In this document: positions 26,796 through 34,407 of the stretch, piece by piece | Position numbering within the stretch: the stretch's first letter is position 1 | How the letters are laid out: each line of letters begins with the position of its first letter | DNA from: Exiguobacterium sp. Leaf196 | GTDB lineage: Bacteria > Bacillota > Bacilli > Exiguobacteriales > Exiguobacteriaceae | Direction: 5' to 3' | DNA: 64,000 nt | Assembly (NCBI RefSeq): GCF_001423965.1 | Contig: NZ_LMPV01000001.1 | Location: forward strand, 819,908 to 883,907 | Notes under the pieces: model-generated | Told to the model about the DNA's origin: nothing | What the model saw: the letters and a program-made list of their open reading frames with translations, nothing else | Databases searched by the model: none | Translations under genes and position numbers: made by a program

Positions 26796-26916
26796 CGGCA
26801 AAAACCTCCTGCGTTTGAATGTACGGTCTCGTTATTAACGGATTTCGATGAGTCGATCTTGCGTTAAGCATCGACTGAAGTGAAGTATGACTGAATGCGT
26901 GTAACGAATTGGTCAT
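26788..26916 (-). CDS. 42-aa ORF translationally coupled to the permease
   Basis: It starts ATG 26916 with AAGGAGG eight bases upstream and ends with a TAA inside the permease start (GCCGATGCTTAAG, read in two frames). The product begins MTNSLHAFSHTSLQSM and ends TQEVFADA, is polar and basic, and has no membrane segment. Its C-terminal coding part also carries the permease ribosome binding site. It could be a leader peptide, a real small protein, or the scar of a deleted ATPase gene. Confidence 0.5.
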   Translation of the reverse strand: MTNSLHAFSHTSLQSMLNARSTHRNPLITRPYIQTQEVFADA

Positions 26917-27125
26917 ACGTAAAACCTCCTTAATGACGATTTAAATTCCATATGTAAGTAAATAAATCCAATACCTACCTAATTATAACCATAGACAAAA
27001 TGAAAAGAGAAAGTTAATAACTGAAAAATTAGTCAATTTACATATTTACCAAATAAATGTACTAGGATGAGCGACTGTTTTTCTGAAATGTAATGGATGA
27101 ATTATTAAACGAACGTTGTCAATGT

Positions 27126-27153
27126 TTTACAGAACTATACGTTATGTTAAGAT
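27126..27153 (+). promoter_or_regulatory. Putative SigA promoter
   Basis: TTTACA and TAAGAT separated by 16 bases, about 90 bases before the start of the membrane gene at 27241. Confidence 0.4.
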
Positions 27154-27169
27154 AGGTGAATCGAGCGAT

Positions 27170-27218
27170 AAAGACAGTAGGAACCTCAGTTCATAGAGGC
27201 TTTTACTGTCTTTTACTA
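27170..27218 (+). promoter_or_regulatory. Terminator-like hairpin in a 5' leader
   Basis: AAAGACAGTA (27170-27179) pairs with TACTGTCTTT (27204-27213), with inner CCTC/GAGG. It is followed by T-rich sequence and sits between the putative promoter and the ATG at 27241. Such placement suggests attenuation rather than ordinary termination. Confidence 0.5.
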
Positions 27219-27240
27219 TTTTCGAAAGGGGGAGGCATCT

Positions 27241-27714
27241 ATGAAAAAGCGAGTATTGCAGAAAATGAAGGCAATTCTGTTGATGAGTCTTCATTTTGGA
27301 TTCATCTATTTATTGATGAATCCAGTGAACCTCGGGAGTGTTGAAGAAAATCTATTCATGACGATATTCGTTCTGATCGAGGTCTATGTCGTGACGGTCT
27401 TTTATACGAGTTTGATTTTTTTAGGGATCGGGACACCGCTATCATTAGGGATTGAATATATCGTGAGTCAGCAAAAGCATAAGCGTAGATGGTCGATCGT
27501 CCTGCACCTGCTGTTAGGAGGAGTTCTGACATTATTAATTCTTCTTCTATTTGGCATCTTGCCACCATTTTCAGCGTGGATGGATACGGAGATTCTATTG
27601 AAAGTAATCTTCTTATTGTTCTACCCAGTAGGGTCTCTTCTCGTATTTGAACGAATGATCAATCGTCGGAAGTCTGCTCGTCAAGAGAAATACCAACAAG
27701 CAGAAAACAATTGA
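27241..27714 (+). CDS. Membrane protein, four helices, unknown
   Basis: 157 residues with hydrophobic segments at about 10-28, 38-60, 80-105 and 115-135, a basic loop (QQKHKRRW) and a charged C-terminal tail. AGGGGGAGG precedes the ATG. No family was recognised. It is expressed alone, possibly under control of the hairpin in its leader. Confidence 0.65.
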   Translation: MKKRVLQKMKAILLMSLHFGFIYLLMNPVNLGSVEENLFMTIFVLIEVYVVTVFYTSLIFLGIGTPLSLGIEYIVSQQKHKRRWSIVLHLLLGGVLTLLILLLFGILPPFSAWMDTEILLKVIFLLFYPVGSLLVFERMINRRKSARQEKYQQAENN

Positions 27715-27730
27715 ACAGTCATCGACCGAC

Positions 27731-27768
27731 AAACAATCCCTCACTCTAATCAGAATGAGGGATTGTTT
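27731..27768. terminator. Bidirectional terminator
   Basis: AAACAATCCCTCA pairs with TGAGGGATTGTTT, between convergent genes. Confidence 0.9.
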
Positions 27769-27779
27769 CGTTTCATCTA

Positions 27780-28157
27780 TTAGACCGTCAATTCAATCAC
27801 ATTACCTTCCGGGTCCGCGATCGTACTTTCATAATACCCGTCACCCGTCGTCCGAGGACCGTCAAGATGTTGTATACCTTCATCCTGTAACCGAGCTGTC
27901 CAGTCATCGACTGCTTGTTTACTGCCGAGCGTAAAGGCGAGGTGGGCATAACCGAGCGCATTCATCGTCCGTTCCGTGATATCCGTCCGTTGCATCAATT
28001 CAAGACGCGCACCACTCGAGAACGTCAGGAAATATGACGTGAACCCTTTCATCGGATTATGATATCGCTCGCCTGTCGTAGCATCAAAATGTGTTTCGTA
28101 GAATTGACGCATCCCTTCCAGATCTGCCACCCAAAGGGCGATATGTTCAATCTTCAT
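27780..28157 (-). CDS. VOC / glyoxalase-family protein
   Basis: 125 residues from ATG 28157, seven bases after AGGAGG; longer starts lie inside the upstream MFS gene. It has the paired beta-alpha-beta-beta-beta units of the VOC fold: MKIEHIALWVADLEGMRQFY at the N-terminus and YAHLAFTLGS, then DPEGNVIELTV at the C-terminus with the metal Glu. The substrate is unknown. It is the last gene of the ROK-MFS-VOC operon. Confidence 0.88.
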   Translation of the reverse strand: MKIEHIALWVADLEGMRQFYETHFDATTGERYHNPMKGFTSYFLTFSSGARLELMQRTDITERTMNALGYAHLAFTLGSKQAVDDWTARLQDEGIQHLDGPRTTGDGYYESTIADPEGNVIELTV

Positions 28158-28174
28158 CTTCATTCCTCCTTTTT

Positions 28175-29338
28175 TCAAGACGCTTTTGCCAATCGCTGTC
28201 TGAATAACATCCGGTTCAATCCTTCCGTAGCGATCAGCATCAAGAAGATGAGACTGATCGTGAACCAATGGAACAACGATAAGGAGTAGGACGTCGCCAG
28301 CCATCCGAAAAATGGCGGCATGAAGGTACTACCGGTATAGGCGAATGCCATTTGTACCCCCATCAGCCGTTGCGCCGCGGCCTCCCCGAAGCGAACCGGC
28401 GTCTCATGGAGCATTGCCGGATAAATCGGTGCGAGACCAAGCCCGACAAGTACGAAACCAAGCGACATCCAGGCAGCAGGTGCGAGGATGAAACAGGTGG
28501 CTCCGACGAATGCCGTCCATTGACCGACACGAATCAAACGACGATTCGACCAGCGCAGCGATAGAAAACCACTGATGAAGCGCCCCGCGGTGATACTTCC
28601 GTAGTAGACGGAAATCCACGTCGCTGCTGATGTTACGGAAAAGGACCGGACTTGGACAAGATAACTGCTGCCCCACAGCCCGACGACCGCTTCGGCTCCA
28701 CAATAAAAGCAGAAGGCAGCGAGAGCGGCAATCAATCCGCGTGGTTTTCCTGACGACGTACTCACGGTCTGAACCTGTTGAGACACATGTTTCGGAGCCC
28801 GCTTCCAGAGGGGTAAGCTGACGATTAAGACAATCATCAAGACGAGTTGCAATGCGCCGACGACGAGGTAACCAAAACGCCAGCCGGAATCGAGCAATAC
28901 ACCAGCCATGATGAGCGGACCAGCCGTCGCACCGATGCCCCAGAAGCAATGGAGCCAGTTCATATGATGCGCTTGATAATGCGTGGCGACGAAATGATTC
29001 AACGCCGCGTCGACGACTCCAGCGCCCAGTCCAAGCGGAATCGCAAGGACGAAGAGCCAAATCAAGGACAGAGCAACGTAAAAACCAATCAATGCCAGAG
29101 CCGTCAAACCGGCAGAAGCTGCCGTGATCGGACCTGTTGAATAACGTTCGATCAGTCGACCGCTAAACAGACTCGAGACGATCGTTCCGGCAGCGATCGT
29201 CATGAAGAGCCAACCTGCCATGTCGAGCGGGGCGTCGAGATCGAGCCGCATCACAGGCCACGCCGTACCGAGTAACGCATCTGGAAGACCAAGACTGATA
29301 AAAGCGAGATAAATCAAAGGTAATAGTAGACGGGTCAT
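28175..29338 (-). CDS. MFS transporter, FucP/sugar-permease-like
   Basis: 387 residues, 12 helices. LPDALLGTAWPVM at helix 1 and the mid-protein WLHCFWGIGATAGPLIM resemble the FucP/YfkF-like branch. The start overlaps the ROK repressor stop (ATGA) after GGAGGT, so they are coupled. The ROK neighbour suggests a carbohydrate or related metabolite as substrate. Confidence 0.85.
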   Translation of the reverse strand: MTRLLLPLIYLAFISLGLPDALLGTAWPVMRLDLDAPLDMAGWLFMTIAAGTIVSSLFSGRLIERYSTGPITAASAGLTALALIGFYVALSLIWLFVLAIPLGLGAGVVDAALNHFVATHYQAHHMNWLHCFWGIGATAGPLIMAGVLLDSGWRFGYLVVGALQLVLMIVLIVSLPLWKRAPKHVSQQVQTVSTSSGKPRGLIAALAAFCFYCGAEAVVGLWGSSYLVQVRSFSVTSAATWISVYYGSITAGRFISGFLSLRWSNRRLIRVGQWTAFVGATCFILAPAAWMSLGFVLVGLGLAPIYPAMLHETPVRFGEAAAQRLMGVQMAFAYTGSTFMPPFFGWLATSYSLSLFHWFTISLIFLMLIATEGLNRMLFRQRLAKAS

Positions 29339-30318
29339 CGGGCGAGACCTCCTAACGGAATTTGTTCAATGAATGACTGGATGCTGAGTTGCATCAAACC
29401 ATCTAAATAATCGGTTTCCCAGTCGCCTTTTCGCAACTGAGGTAATTTGCTGAGCGGAAAGCGCTTGGCGCATCGATCCGTCAATCGAGCTAACCCGTCA
29501 TCCGAGACATCTGACGCTGCGAACAAGATGACATCCGGATTTAAGGTGGCGCTAAACGAGAGGATGATTCGACTTAACGCCTCATACCAGTCGTCTGAGT
29601 GTGGTGTAGTCGTCGCGAGGGCTTGTCCGACATTTCGTTTGTCGTCAAACGGGATGAACGAGATCTCTCCAGCGAAGTGATGCGCTCCGTGGACGACATG
29701 ACCTGAAACGGCGACACCGGCTCCCGGTCCGTTCGTTCCGAGATACATATAGACGGTCGTCTCGTTATCAGAAGCTTGCGCACGGACCGCAGCGTTCATA
29801 TCATTTTCGACGATGACGGGTCGCCCGAACCGTTCAGTCAGTTCTTGTTGTAAGGGGCGACCGTCTAGCGTCGGATAATCCGGGGCGAATAGGATTGTGC
29901 CGGTCGTATCAACGGCACCGGCGACACCAATCGCAAGCGTCTGAATACGTGGATGATCGTTAAGTAATGCTGTCAGCGTGCTCAATAAAACAGATCCATG
30001 ATCCGTCGAATCGAAGTTCAGGCGATCCGTTGCGATCACATGTCCACCGACGTCGTGGATGCGATACTGCAGATACGTCCGTTCGAGATAAAGAGCGAGT
30101 CCGTGAAAGTGATTCACGCGATAGCGATACCGTTTTGCCGGACGACCACCGCGAACCAATTCAAGTGGTGTCTCTTCAATTTCCCGAGCAGTGATCATCT
30201 GATCAATCTGTTTGCTCGCAGTCGGAAAACTGACGTCTAGGACGTTCCGAATCACCGGAATCGTATCGAGATGGTCGATCAAAAAAGCGTGACGCGTACG
30301 AGAGAGGACTTCAGTCAA
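29335..30318 (-). CDS. ROK-family transcriptional repressor
   Basis: 327 residues from TTG 30318, eight bases after GGAGG. An N-terminal winged helix (about 1-70; VSFPTASKQIDQMI, GGRPAKRYRY) is followed by a ROK sugar-kinase-like domain with AIGVAGAVDTTG and ENDMNAAVRA. The ROK zinc motif CxCGxxGC is not visible; the region after GEISF reads IPFDDKRNVG instead, so sugar and zinc binding may be lost or altered. It likely represses its own operon. Confidence 0.85.
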   Translation of the reverse strand: MTEVLSRTRHAFLIDHLDTIPVIRNVLDVSFPTASKQIDQMITAREIEETPLELVRGGRPAKRYRYRVNHFHGLALYLERTYLQYRIHDVGGHVIATDRLNFDSTDHGSVLLSTLTALLNDHPRIQTLAIGVAGAVDTTGTILFAPDYPTLDGRPLQQELTERFGRPVIVENDMNAAVRAQASDNETTVYMYLGTNGPGAGVAVSGHVVHGAHHFAGEISFIPFDDKRNVGQALATTTPHSDDWYEALSRIILSFSATLNPDVILFAASDVSDDGLARLTDRCAKRFPLSKLPQLRKGDWETDYLDGLMQLSIQSFIEQIPLGGLAR

Positions 30319-30341
30319 AGGATAAACCTCCAATTTGGATT

Positions 30342-30365
30342 ACTTATTAAAATATTTTAATAAGT
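30342..30365. promoter_or_regulatory. 24-bp perfect palindrome, probable ROK operator
   Basis: ACTTATTAAAAT and its exact complement, centred at 30353/30354. It lies just downstream of the -10 box of the repressor promoter, overlapping the expected transcription start. Confidence 0.65.
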
Positions 30366-30374
30366 TTTGATTTA

Positions 30375-30402
30375 AGTATAGCAGGTCGGGAAATATAGAC
30401 AA
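30375..30402 (-). promoter_or_regulatory. Promoter of the ROK-MFS-VOC operon
   Basis: Minus-strand TTGTCT (30397-30402) and TATACT (30375-30380) with a 16-base spacer, immediately upstream of the palindrome. Confidence 0.6.
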
Positions 30403-30578
30403 CAAAAAAGAGGAAAGAAATAAATCCACTGAAAATCATGTTTCATTCTTACTCTCTCTGGATAATAATAAAAGAAGTGAAAAAATTTTAGTCATATATC
30501 TTTAATTCATACTATTCCGATTTGTAATATCTTGGATAGCCTGTAACGGGAGGTAGATGGCGAGAGGAGCTTGTAATC

Positions 30579-31484
30579 ATGACCACACAACTATCAACCG
30601 ACCTGGGATCCCAAGATATTGTAGCCTCCTTGCGCGATAACGTCGCGATGATTCGATTCGATCGGCAACGTCGTGTCGTTGATGTCAATGGCTTGTTCGC
30701 GAAGACGATGAAATATAAACGAGAAGAGATGATTGGGATGCAACATCATCTATTCTGTACGACGGAGTTCGCAATGAGCGACAATTATCAAGCATTTTGG
30801 CAGAAGCTTTTCAGCGGCTTCAGTACGGCGGATAAAATTGAACGGATCGATGCGTATGGTCAATCGATTTGGCTAGAAGCGACCTATATGCCGATATACG
30901 ATGGAACAGAAGTGACCGGTGTCTTGAAGATCGCCTCTGATATCACCGATCGTCAGCAGACGATTCAACAATTCGCGACTTCGTTTGATGCGATCGCCAG
31001 TGATCTGAGCACGCGGTCGACGCATGGCGAGCGGGAGAGCAAAGCGTTACGGCAAACAATCGAGCAGATGGCTGAGACGACCCGTGATAACCATCAGACG
31101 ATTGAACGCTTGCAGCGCCAGGCGCAAGATATCGCCCAAGTGACCGAGACGATTAAAACGATCGCGTCCCAGACGAATCTCTTGTCACTCAATGCCTCGA
31201 TTGAAGCAGCACGAGCCGGTGAACACGGGAAAGGGTTCAATGTCGTCGCGACAGAGGTCCGCAATCTCTCGAAACTCGTCGAGCAAGCCGTCGTTGATGT
31301 CCGGCAAACGACACAGCGAATGAACGATGAACTACAGCGGATTGCCCGTGCGATGACGCAAGCAACGACCGATGCACAAGCAAGCGTCATCGTCGTTGCG
31401 GAAACGGTTGATCGTTTCCATGACGTGCAGAGTGCAGCATCGTCGTTAACGGAGACAGCGCGAGATTTTACAAAAGCAATTTAA
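30579..31484 (+). CDS. Soluble PAS-MCP chemoreceptor
   Basis: 301 residues, no membrane segments. The PAS domain (about 12-128) reads [20 protein letters not shown] and ends [12 protein letters not shown] short MCP signalling domain follows, with the hairpin tip [20 protein letters not shown] at about 194-213. It would act in the cytoplasm with CheA/CheW. AGGAG precedes the ATG. A weak SigD-like -10 (TCCGATTT) is upstream. The signalling module is short for an MCP. Confidence 0.9.
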   Translation: MTTQLSTDLGSQDIVASLRDNVAMIRFDRQRRVVDVNGLFAKTMKYKREEMIGMQHHLFCTTEFAMSDNYQAFWQKLFSGFSTADKIERIDAYGQSIWLEATYMPIYDGTEVTGVLKIASDITDRQQTIQQFATSFDAIASDLSTRSTHGERESKALRQTIEQMAETTRDNHQTIERLQRQAQDIAQVTETIKTIASQTNLLSLNASIEAARAGEHGKGFNVVATEVRNLSKLVEQAVVDVRQTTQRMNDELQRIARAMTQATTDAQASVIVVAETVDRFHDVQSAASSLTETARDFTKAI

Positions 31485-31491
31485 GTGAGAG

Positions 31492-31523
31492 ACGGCATTC
31501 CGATAAACGGAGTGCCGTTTTGT
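31492..31523 (+). terminator. Intrinsic terminator
   Basis: ACGGCATTCCG pairs with CGGAGTGCCGT (one G-T), loop ATAAA, followed by TTTTGT. Confidence 0.85.
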
Positions 31524-31593
31524 ATAAAAAGTACCCCTACACTTTGGAATAATATGTTAATATACTACAAAACGAAAAGGGAGCGAATTTCTG

Positions 31594-32082
31594 ATGAATA
31601 TCCGTACTGCCCGCCCTGACGATTTTCAGGCGTTGATTCCGCTATTCCAACAAATTCATGAGCAGCATGTAGCTTTACGCCCCGATCACTACCGTCCGCA
31701 CGAGATGCCGGTTTCGGAAGACTTATTTTTGTCGCAACTCGACCGATCAGATTTCGAAATCTTCGTCGCGGAATACAAAGGACTTGCCGGTGTGATCGTC
31801 TTAAAGGAAGATATCATCGAAGGGAGCGGCTTCGTCTTTGATAAACATTACTTGCGGGTCATCAGTCTCGTCGTTGCGGATACGCATCAGAAGCAAGGCG
31901 TAGGCAAGCGATTGATGCAAGCCGCTTACGCGCATGCGGAAACAATTGGTTGCGACCGGATCGAACTCGGCGTCGATGACGCCAATCAAGAAGCGATCGC
32001 CTTTTACGAGGCACTCGGAATGTCTGTCCGCTCAAGACGGATGGAATGGAACGTGACGTCTAGCAGGGAAACGACGTCGTGA
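31594..32082 (+). CDS. GNAT N-acetyltransferase
   Basis: 162 residues with Acetyltransf_1 features: MNIRTARPDDFQALIPLFQQ at the N-terminus, the acetyl-CoA loop DTHQKQGVGKRLM (about 94-106) and DDANQEAIAFYEALGM. AAAGGGAG precedes the ATG. It is the first of three consecutive GNAT genes on this strand. The acceptor substrate is unknown. Confidence 0.88.
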   Translation: MNIRTARPDDFQALIPLFQQIHEQHVALRPDHYRPHEMPVSEDLFLSQLDRSDFEIFVAEYKGLAGVIVLKEDIIEGSGFVFDKHYLRVISLVVADTHQKQGVGKRLMQAAYAHAETIGCDRIELGVDDANQEAIAFYEALGMSVRSRRMEWNVTSSRETTS

Positions 32083-32116
32083 CGTCAAACAACAGTTACT
32101 AGAAAGGGGAGAGGTC

Positions 32117-32695
32117 ATGTTCAGGTTACAAGTGTCCGATCACGTATCGCTTCAATTGTTCGAACGGCACCATGCGGAAGAATTATTCGCCCTCGTCGAT
32201 GCCAATCGCTCACATCTTCGCGAATGGCTCGGTTGGGTTGATGGTACAACAGATACCATTACATATCAGGAAGTAGTCATCCCAGCATGGCTGCAACAGT
32301 TCGCCGATGGCAACGGCTTTACGTGTGGCATCTATCTTCAGGACGAGCTCGTCGGAACGATCGGTTTGCATGCAATCGATCGGCATCTCGGGCAAACGTC
32401 GATCGGCTATTACTTAGGAGAAAAAGGACTCGGGAAAGGTGTCATGACGGACGTCGTCCGGTTCGTCACGCATTATTGTTTCGAGACGCTCGGCTTGAAC
32501 CGCGTCGTCATCGAGTGTGCGACTGGAAACGTCCGGAGCAGACGGATCCCGGAACGACTCGGGTTCACGGAAGAAGGCGTCTTACGGGACGCTGAGAAAT
32601 TGTACGGGACTTATCACGACCTCCAGGTCTATGCGATGTTACGACGGGACTGGACGAAAACGCAGGAGGTAGCAGCATGCGCATCGAGCCAATGA
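32117..32695 (+). CDS. GNAT N-acetyltransferase, RimJ/RimL type
   Basis: 192 residues: HLREWLGWVD near 35-44, IGYYLGEKGLGKGVM (about 95-109) for acetyl-CoA, and NVRSRRIPERLGF near 137-149. This matches ribosomal-protein serine acetyltransferase-like proteins (RimL/YdaF). It starts 34 bases after the previous GNAT, with AAAGGGGAGAGG upstream, and overlaps the next gene by 19 bases. Confidence 0.88.
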   Translation: MFRLQVSDHVSLQLFERHHAEELFALVDANRSHLREWLGWVDGTTDTITYQEVVIPAWLQQFADGNGFTCGIYLQDELVGTIGLHAIDRHLGQTSIGYYLGEKGLGKGVMTDVVRFVTHYCFETLGLNRVVIECATGNVRSRRIPERLGFTEEGVLRDAEKLYGTYHDLQVYAMLRRDWTKTQEVAACASSQ

Positions 32696-33153
32696 AACAA
32701 GCGACCTATGAGGTGTATCTACCCGTGGCAATCGAGGAGTATGCGGCAGATAAGTGTCGCGCCGGTACGTGGTCAGAGAACGAGGCGCATAATAAGTCGA
32801 CAGATGAGTTTGCGACGTTGTTGCCTGAAGGTCTGAAAACGAAGGATCATTATTTGTTTACGTTTCGTGACGAGACAGACAGCGACATTGGAATGGTCTG
32901 GGTTCACGTAAAAGAAGAATCACGCGGACGTTCCGCTTTCATCTTCGATGTCAAGATTACGTCCGATAAACAAAACCAAGGGTACGGCAAAGAAGCACTC
33001 CGATTACTGGAAGTGATGTTAAAACGGATGAACGTCAAAAAGATTTCGTTACACGTCTTCGCGCATAACGAACGGGCGATTCATGTGTATGACTCGCTTG
33101 GGTATGAGAAAACGGATTATTATATGTCGAAACGACTAGACGTTTCCCAGTAA
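32677..33153 (+). CDS. GNAT N-acetyltransferase
   Basis: 158 residues. It starts MRIEPMKQATYEVYLPVAIEE, six bases after AGGAGG lying inside the previous gene. The acetyl-CoA loop is DKQNQGYGKEALR (about 102-114), followed by FAHNERAIHVYDSLGY. The acceptor is unknown. It closes the three-GNAT operon before a strong terminator. Confidence 0.88.
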   Translation: MRIEPMKQATYEVYLPVAIEEYAADKCRAGTWSENEAHNKSTDEFATLLPEGLKTKDHYLFTFRDETDSDIGMVWVHVKEESRGRSAFIFDVKITSDKQNQGYGKEALRLLEVMLKRMNVKKISLHVFAHNERAIHVYDSLGYEKTDYYMSKRLDVSQ

Positions 33154-33190
33154 AAAGATGCCTCTTGCGCAAGCAGGAGGCATCTTTTTC
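33154..33190. terminator. Bidirectional terminator
   Basis: AAAGATGCCTC pairs with GGAGGCATCTTT, T-run on the plus strand, between convergent genes. Confidence 0.88.
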
Positions 33191-33192
33191 GT

Positions 33193-34245
33193 TTAACGCC
33201 ATGTCTGAAGTGTATTTGCAAACTGGATGGTCGTCTCAAGTTCTCCTGTGATTTCACTTGCTGTAAAGTCATTGCCGGCAAGCCAGTCAGCAAAGTCGAA
33301 CGTGACCGGTTCCTGATCACCACCGAGCGCGAACCATACCTTTAACTCTTCCGGGAAGTAGGCAGACGTATGGATCGTTCCTGCCCACTGCGCATACAAA
33401 TCAGCAAAGACACCTTTATCGGTATCATTCAGGAGTCGAAAAGCAGACTCTGCATCTTGAATCATATGTTGATGTGTCTTTAGCTCCATCATCCGACGTT
33501 TTGAGTCATCCAGGTGATAGCGGTTTTCGTGCTGTAGCAAATCGAAGTGATTGGTACACATGTTCGATTCCCGCACTTGGACGTCGCGTGCCGTCGCCTC
33601 GATGACAAACGAACGCGCGGATTTATCGTGGACGACGTACGTGAACGATCCGCGATGAGGAATCTCTTTGACGAGTGAGATCGCATCGTCGACCGACGTA
33701 CACATCTCGAGGATGATCCGTCCGATCATGAAGCTGACGAATCCATCTCCCGGCCGCCGACGATTGATGAAGTTATAACCCATCGCAAGACCATGTTCGT
33801 TCATCCCGTCCATTCGACCGGTCACCCGAGATGCCGGGCCGATGATCGCTGAACCGCCATCGTTCGGTTGAAAGACGGAAAATCGTCCGTCGTACGTCAT
33901 CGGATGATAATCATAATTGCGAACGAGAAAATTATCACCGGTCATGATCGAACAACCACTTTTAGGACCTTCAACACGGTAATGTCCGAAATGGAGTAAG
34001 GTGTCTGGTAATGATAGTTCGAGTTCGTCTTGCAGTCCGAGCAACTCGTCCCAGATGTGCGGAGCATACCGAAGGAACATCTCCTTCGTCTCGACCGGAT
34101 CGACTTGAAAGCGAGGAACACGGATTTTCCAGTTGTCCTCTCGGTTATGGAGCAACTGATTTCGTTTGACGTAACGCCCTTGTTCGCGACCGAACTCATA
34201 ATGACTGCCGCGGAATTGCGTGATTTCATTGGCTACTCGTTGCAT
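33193..34245 (-). CDS. C45-family acyltransferase/hydrolase-like protein
   Basis: 350 residues from ATG 34245, chosen because AAAGGA lies eight bases upstream; the ATG at 34254 abuts that site. It is an Ntn-hydrolase of the acyl-CoA:6-APA acyltransferase (AAT) type. The putative nucleophile is Cys in [20 protein letters not shown] (about residue 97), followed by [17 protein letters not shown]. Relatives mature by self-cleavage before this Cys. The natural substrate is unknown. Confidence 0.8.
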   Translation of the reverse strand: MQRVANEITQFRGSHYEFGREQGRYVKRNQLLHNREDNWKIRVPRFQVDPVETKEMFLRYAPHIWDELLGLQDELELSLPDTLLHFGHYRVEGPKSGCSIMTGDNFLVRNYDYHPMTYDGRFSVFQPNDGGSAIIGPASRVTGRMDGMNEHGLAMGYNFINRRRPGDGFVSFMIGRIILEMCTSVDDAISLVKEIPHRGSFTYVVHDKSARSFVIEATARDVQVRESNMCTNHFDLLQHENRYHLDDSKRRMMELKTHQHMIQDAESAFRLLNDTDKGVFADLYAQWAGTIHTSAYFPEELKVWFALGGDQEPVTFDFADWLAGNDFTASEITGELETTIQFANTLQTWR

Positions 34246-34360
34246 GGGACTCATCCTTTCTTCAACTGCTGTATGCTGATTATATCGAACGCAAGGGAGA
34301 AAGTCGTATGGCAAGTCTTTACTAAAGCACATCTAAAGTATGGGAATATTGAAAAAATAG

Positions 34361-34387
34361 TCAACTTTTTCAATCCTGAACCGATAA
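34361..34387 (+). promoter_or_regulatory. SigD-like motility promoter
   Basis: TCAA (34361) and ACCGATAA (34380-34387) with a 15-base spacer, close to the SigD consensus TAAA-N15-GCCGATAW, 20 bases before the chemoreceptor start. Confidence 0.6.
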
Positions 34388-34407
34388 CAAAAACGGGAGG
34401 GGATGGA

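Larger units (their letters stand above)
26917..27240. other. Divergent intergenic region
   Basis: 324 AT-rich bases. A minus-strand -10-like TATAAT (26982-26987) could serve the coupled ORF and permease, though no good -35 box was found. On the plus side there is TTTACA (27126), a 16-base spacer and TAAGAT (27148), then the leader hairpin at 27170-27213. Confidence 0.4.

Noticed and set aside
34030-34407. Possible N-terminal extension of the chemoreceptor
   Set aside because: This stretch is antisense to the C45-like gene, includes the SigD-like promoter, and the ATG at 34408 has a strong ribosome binding site.
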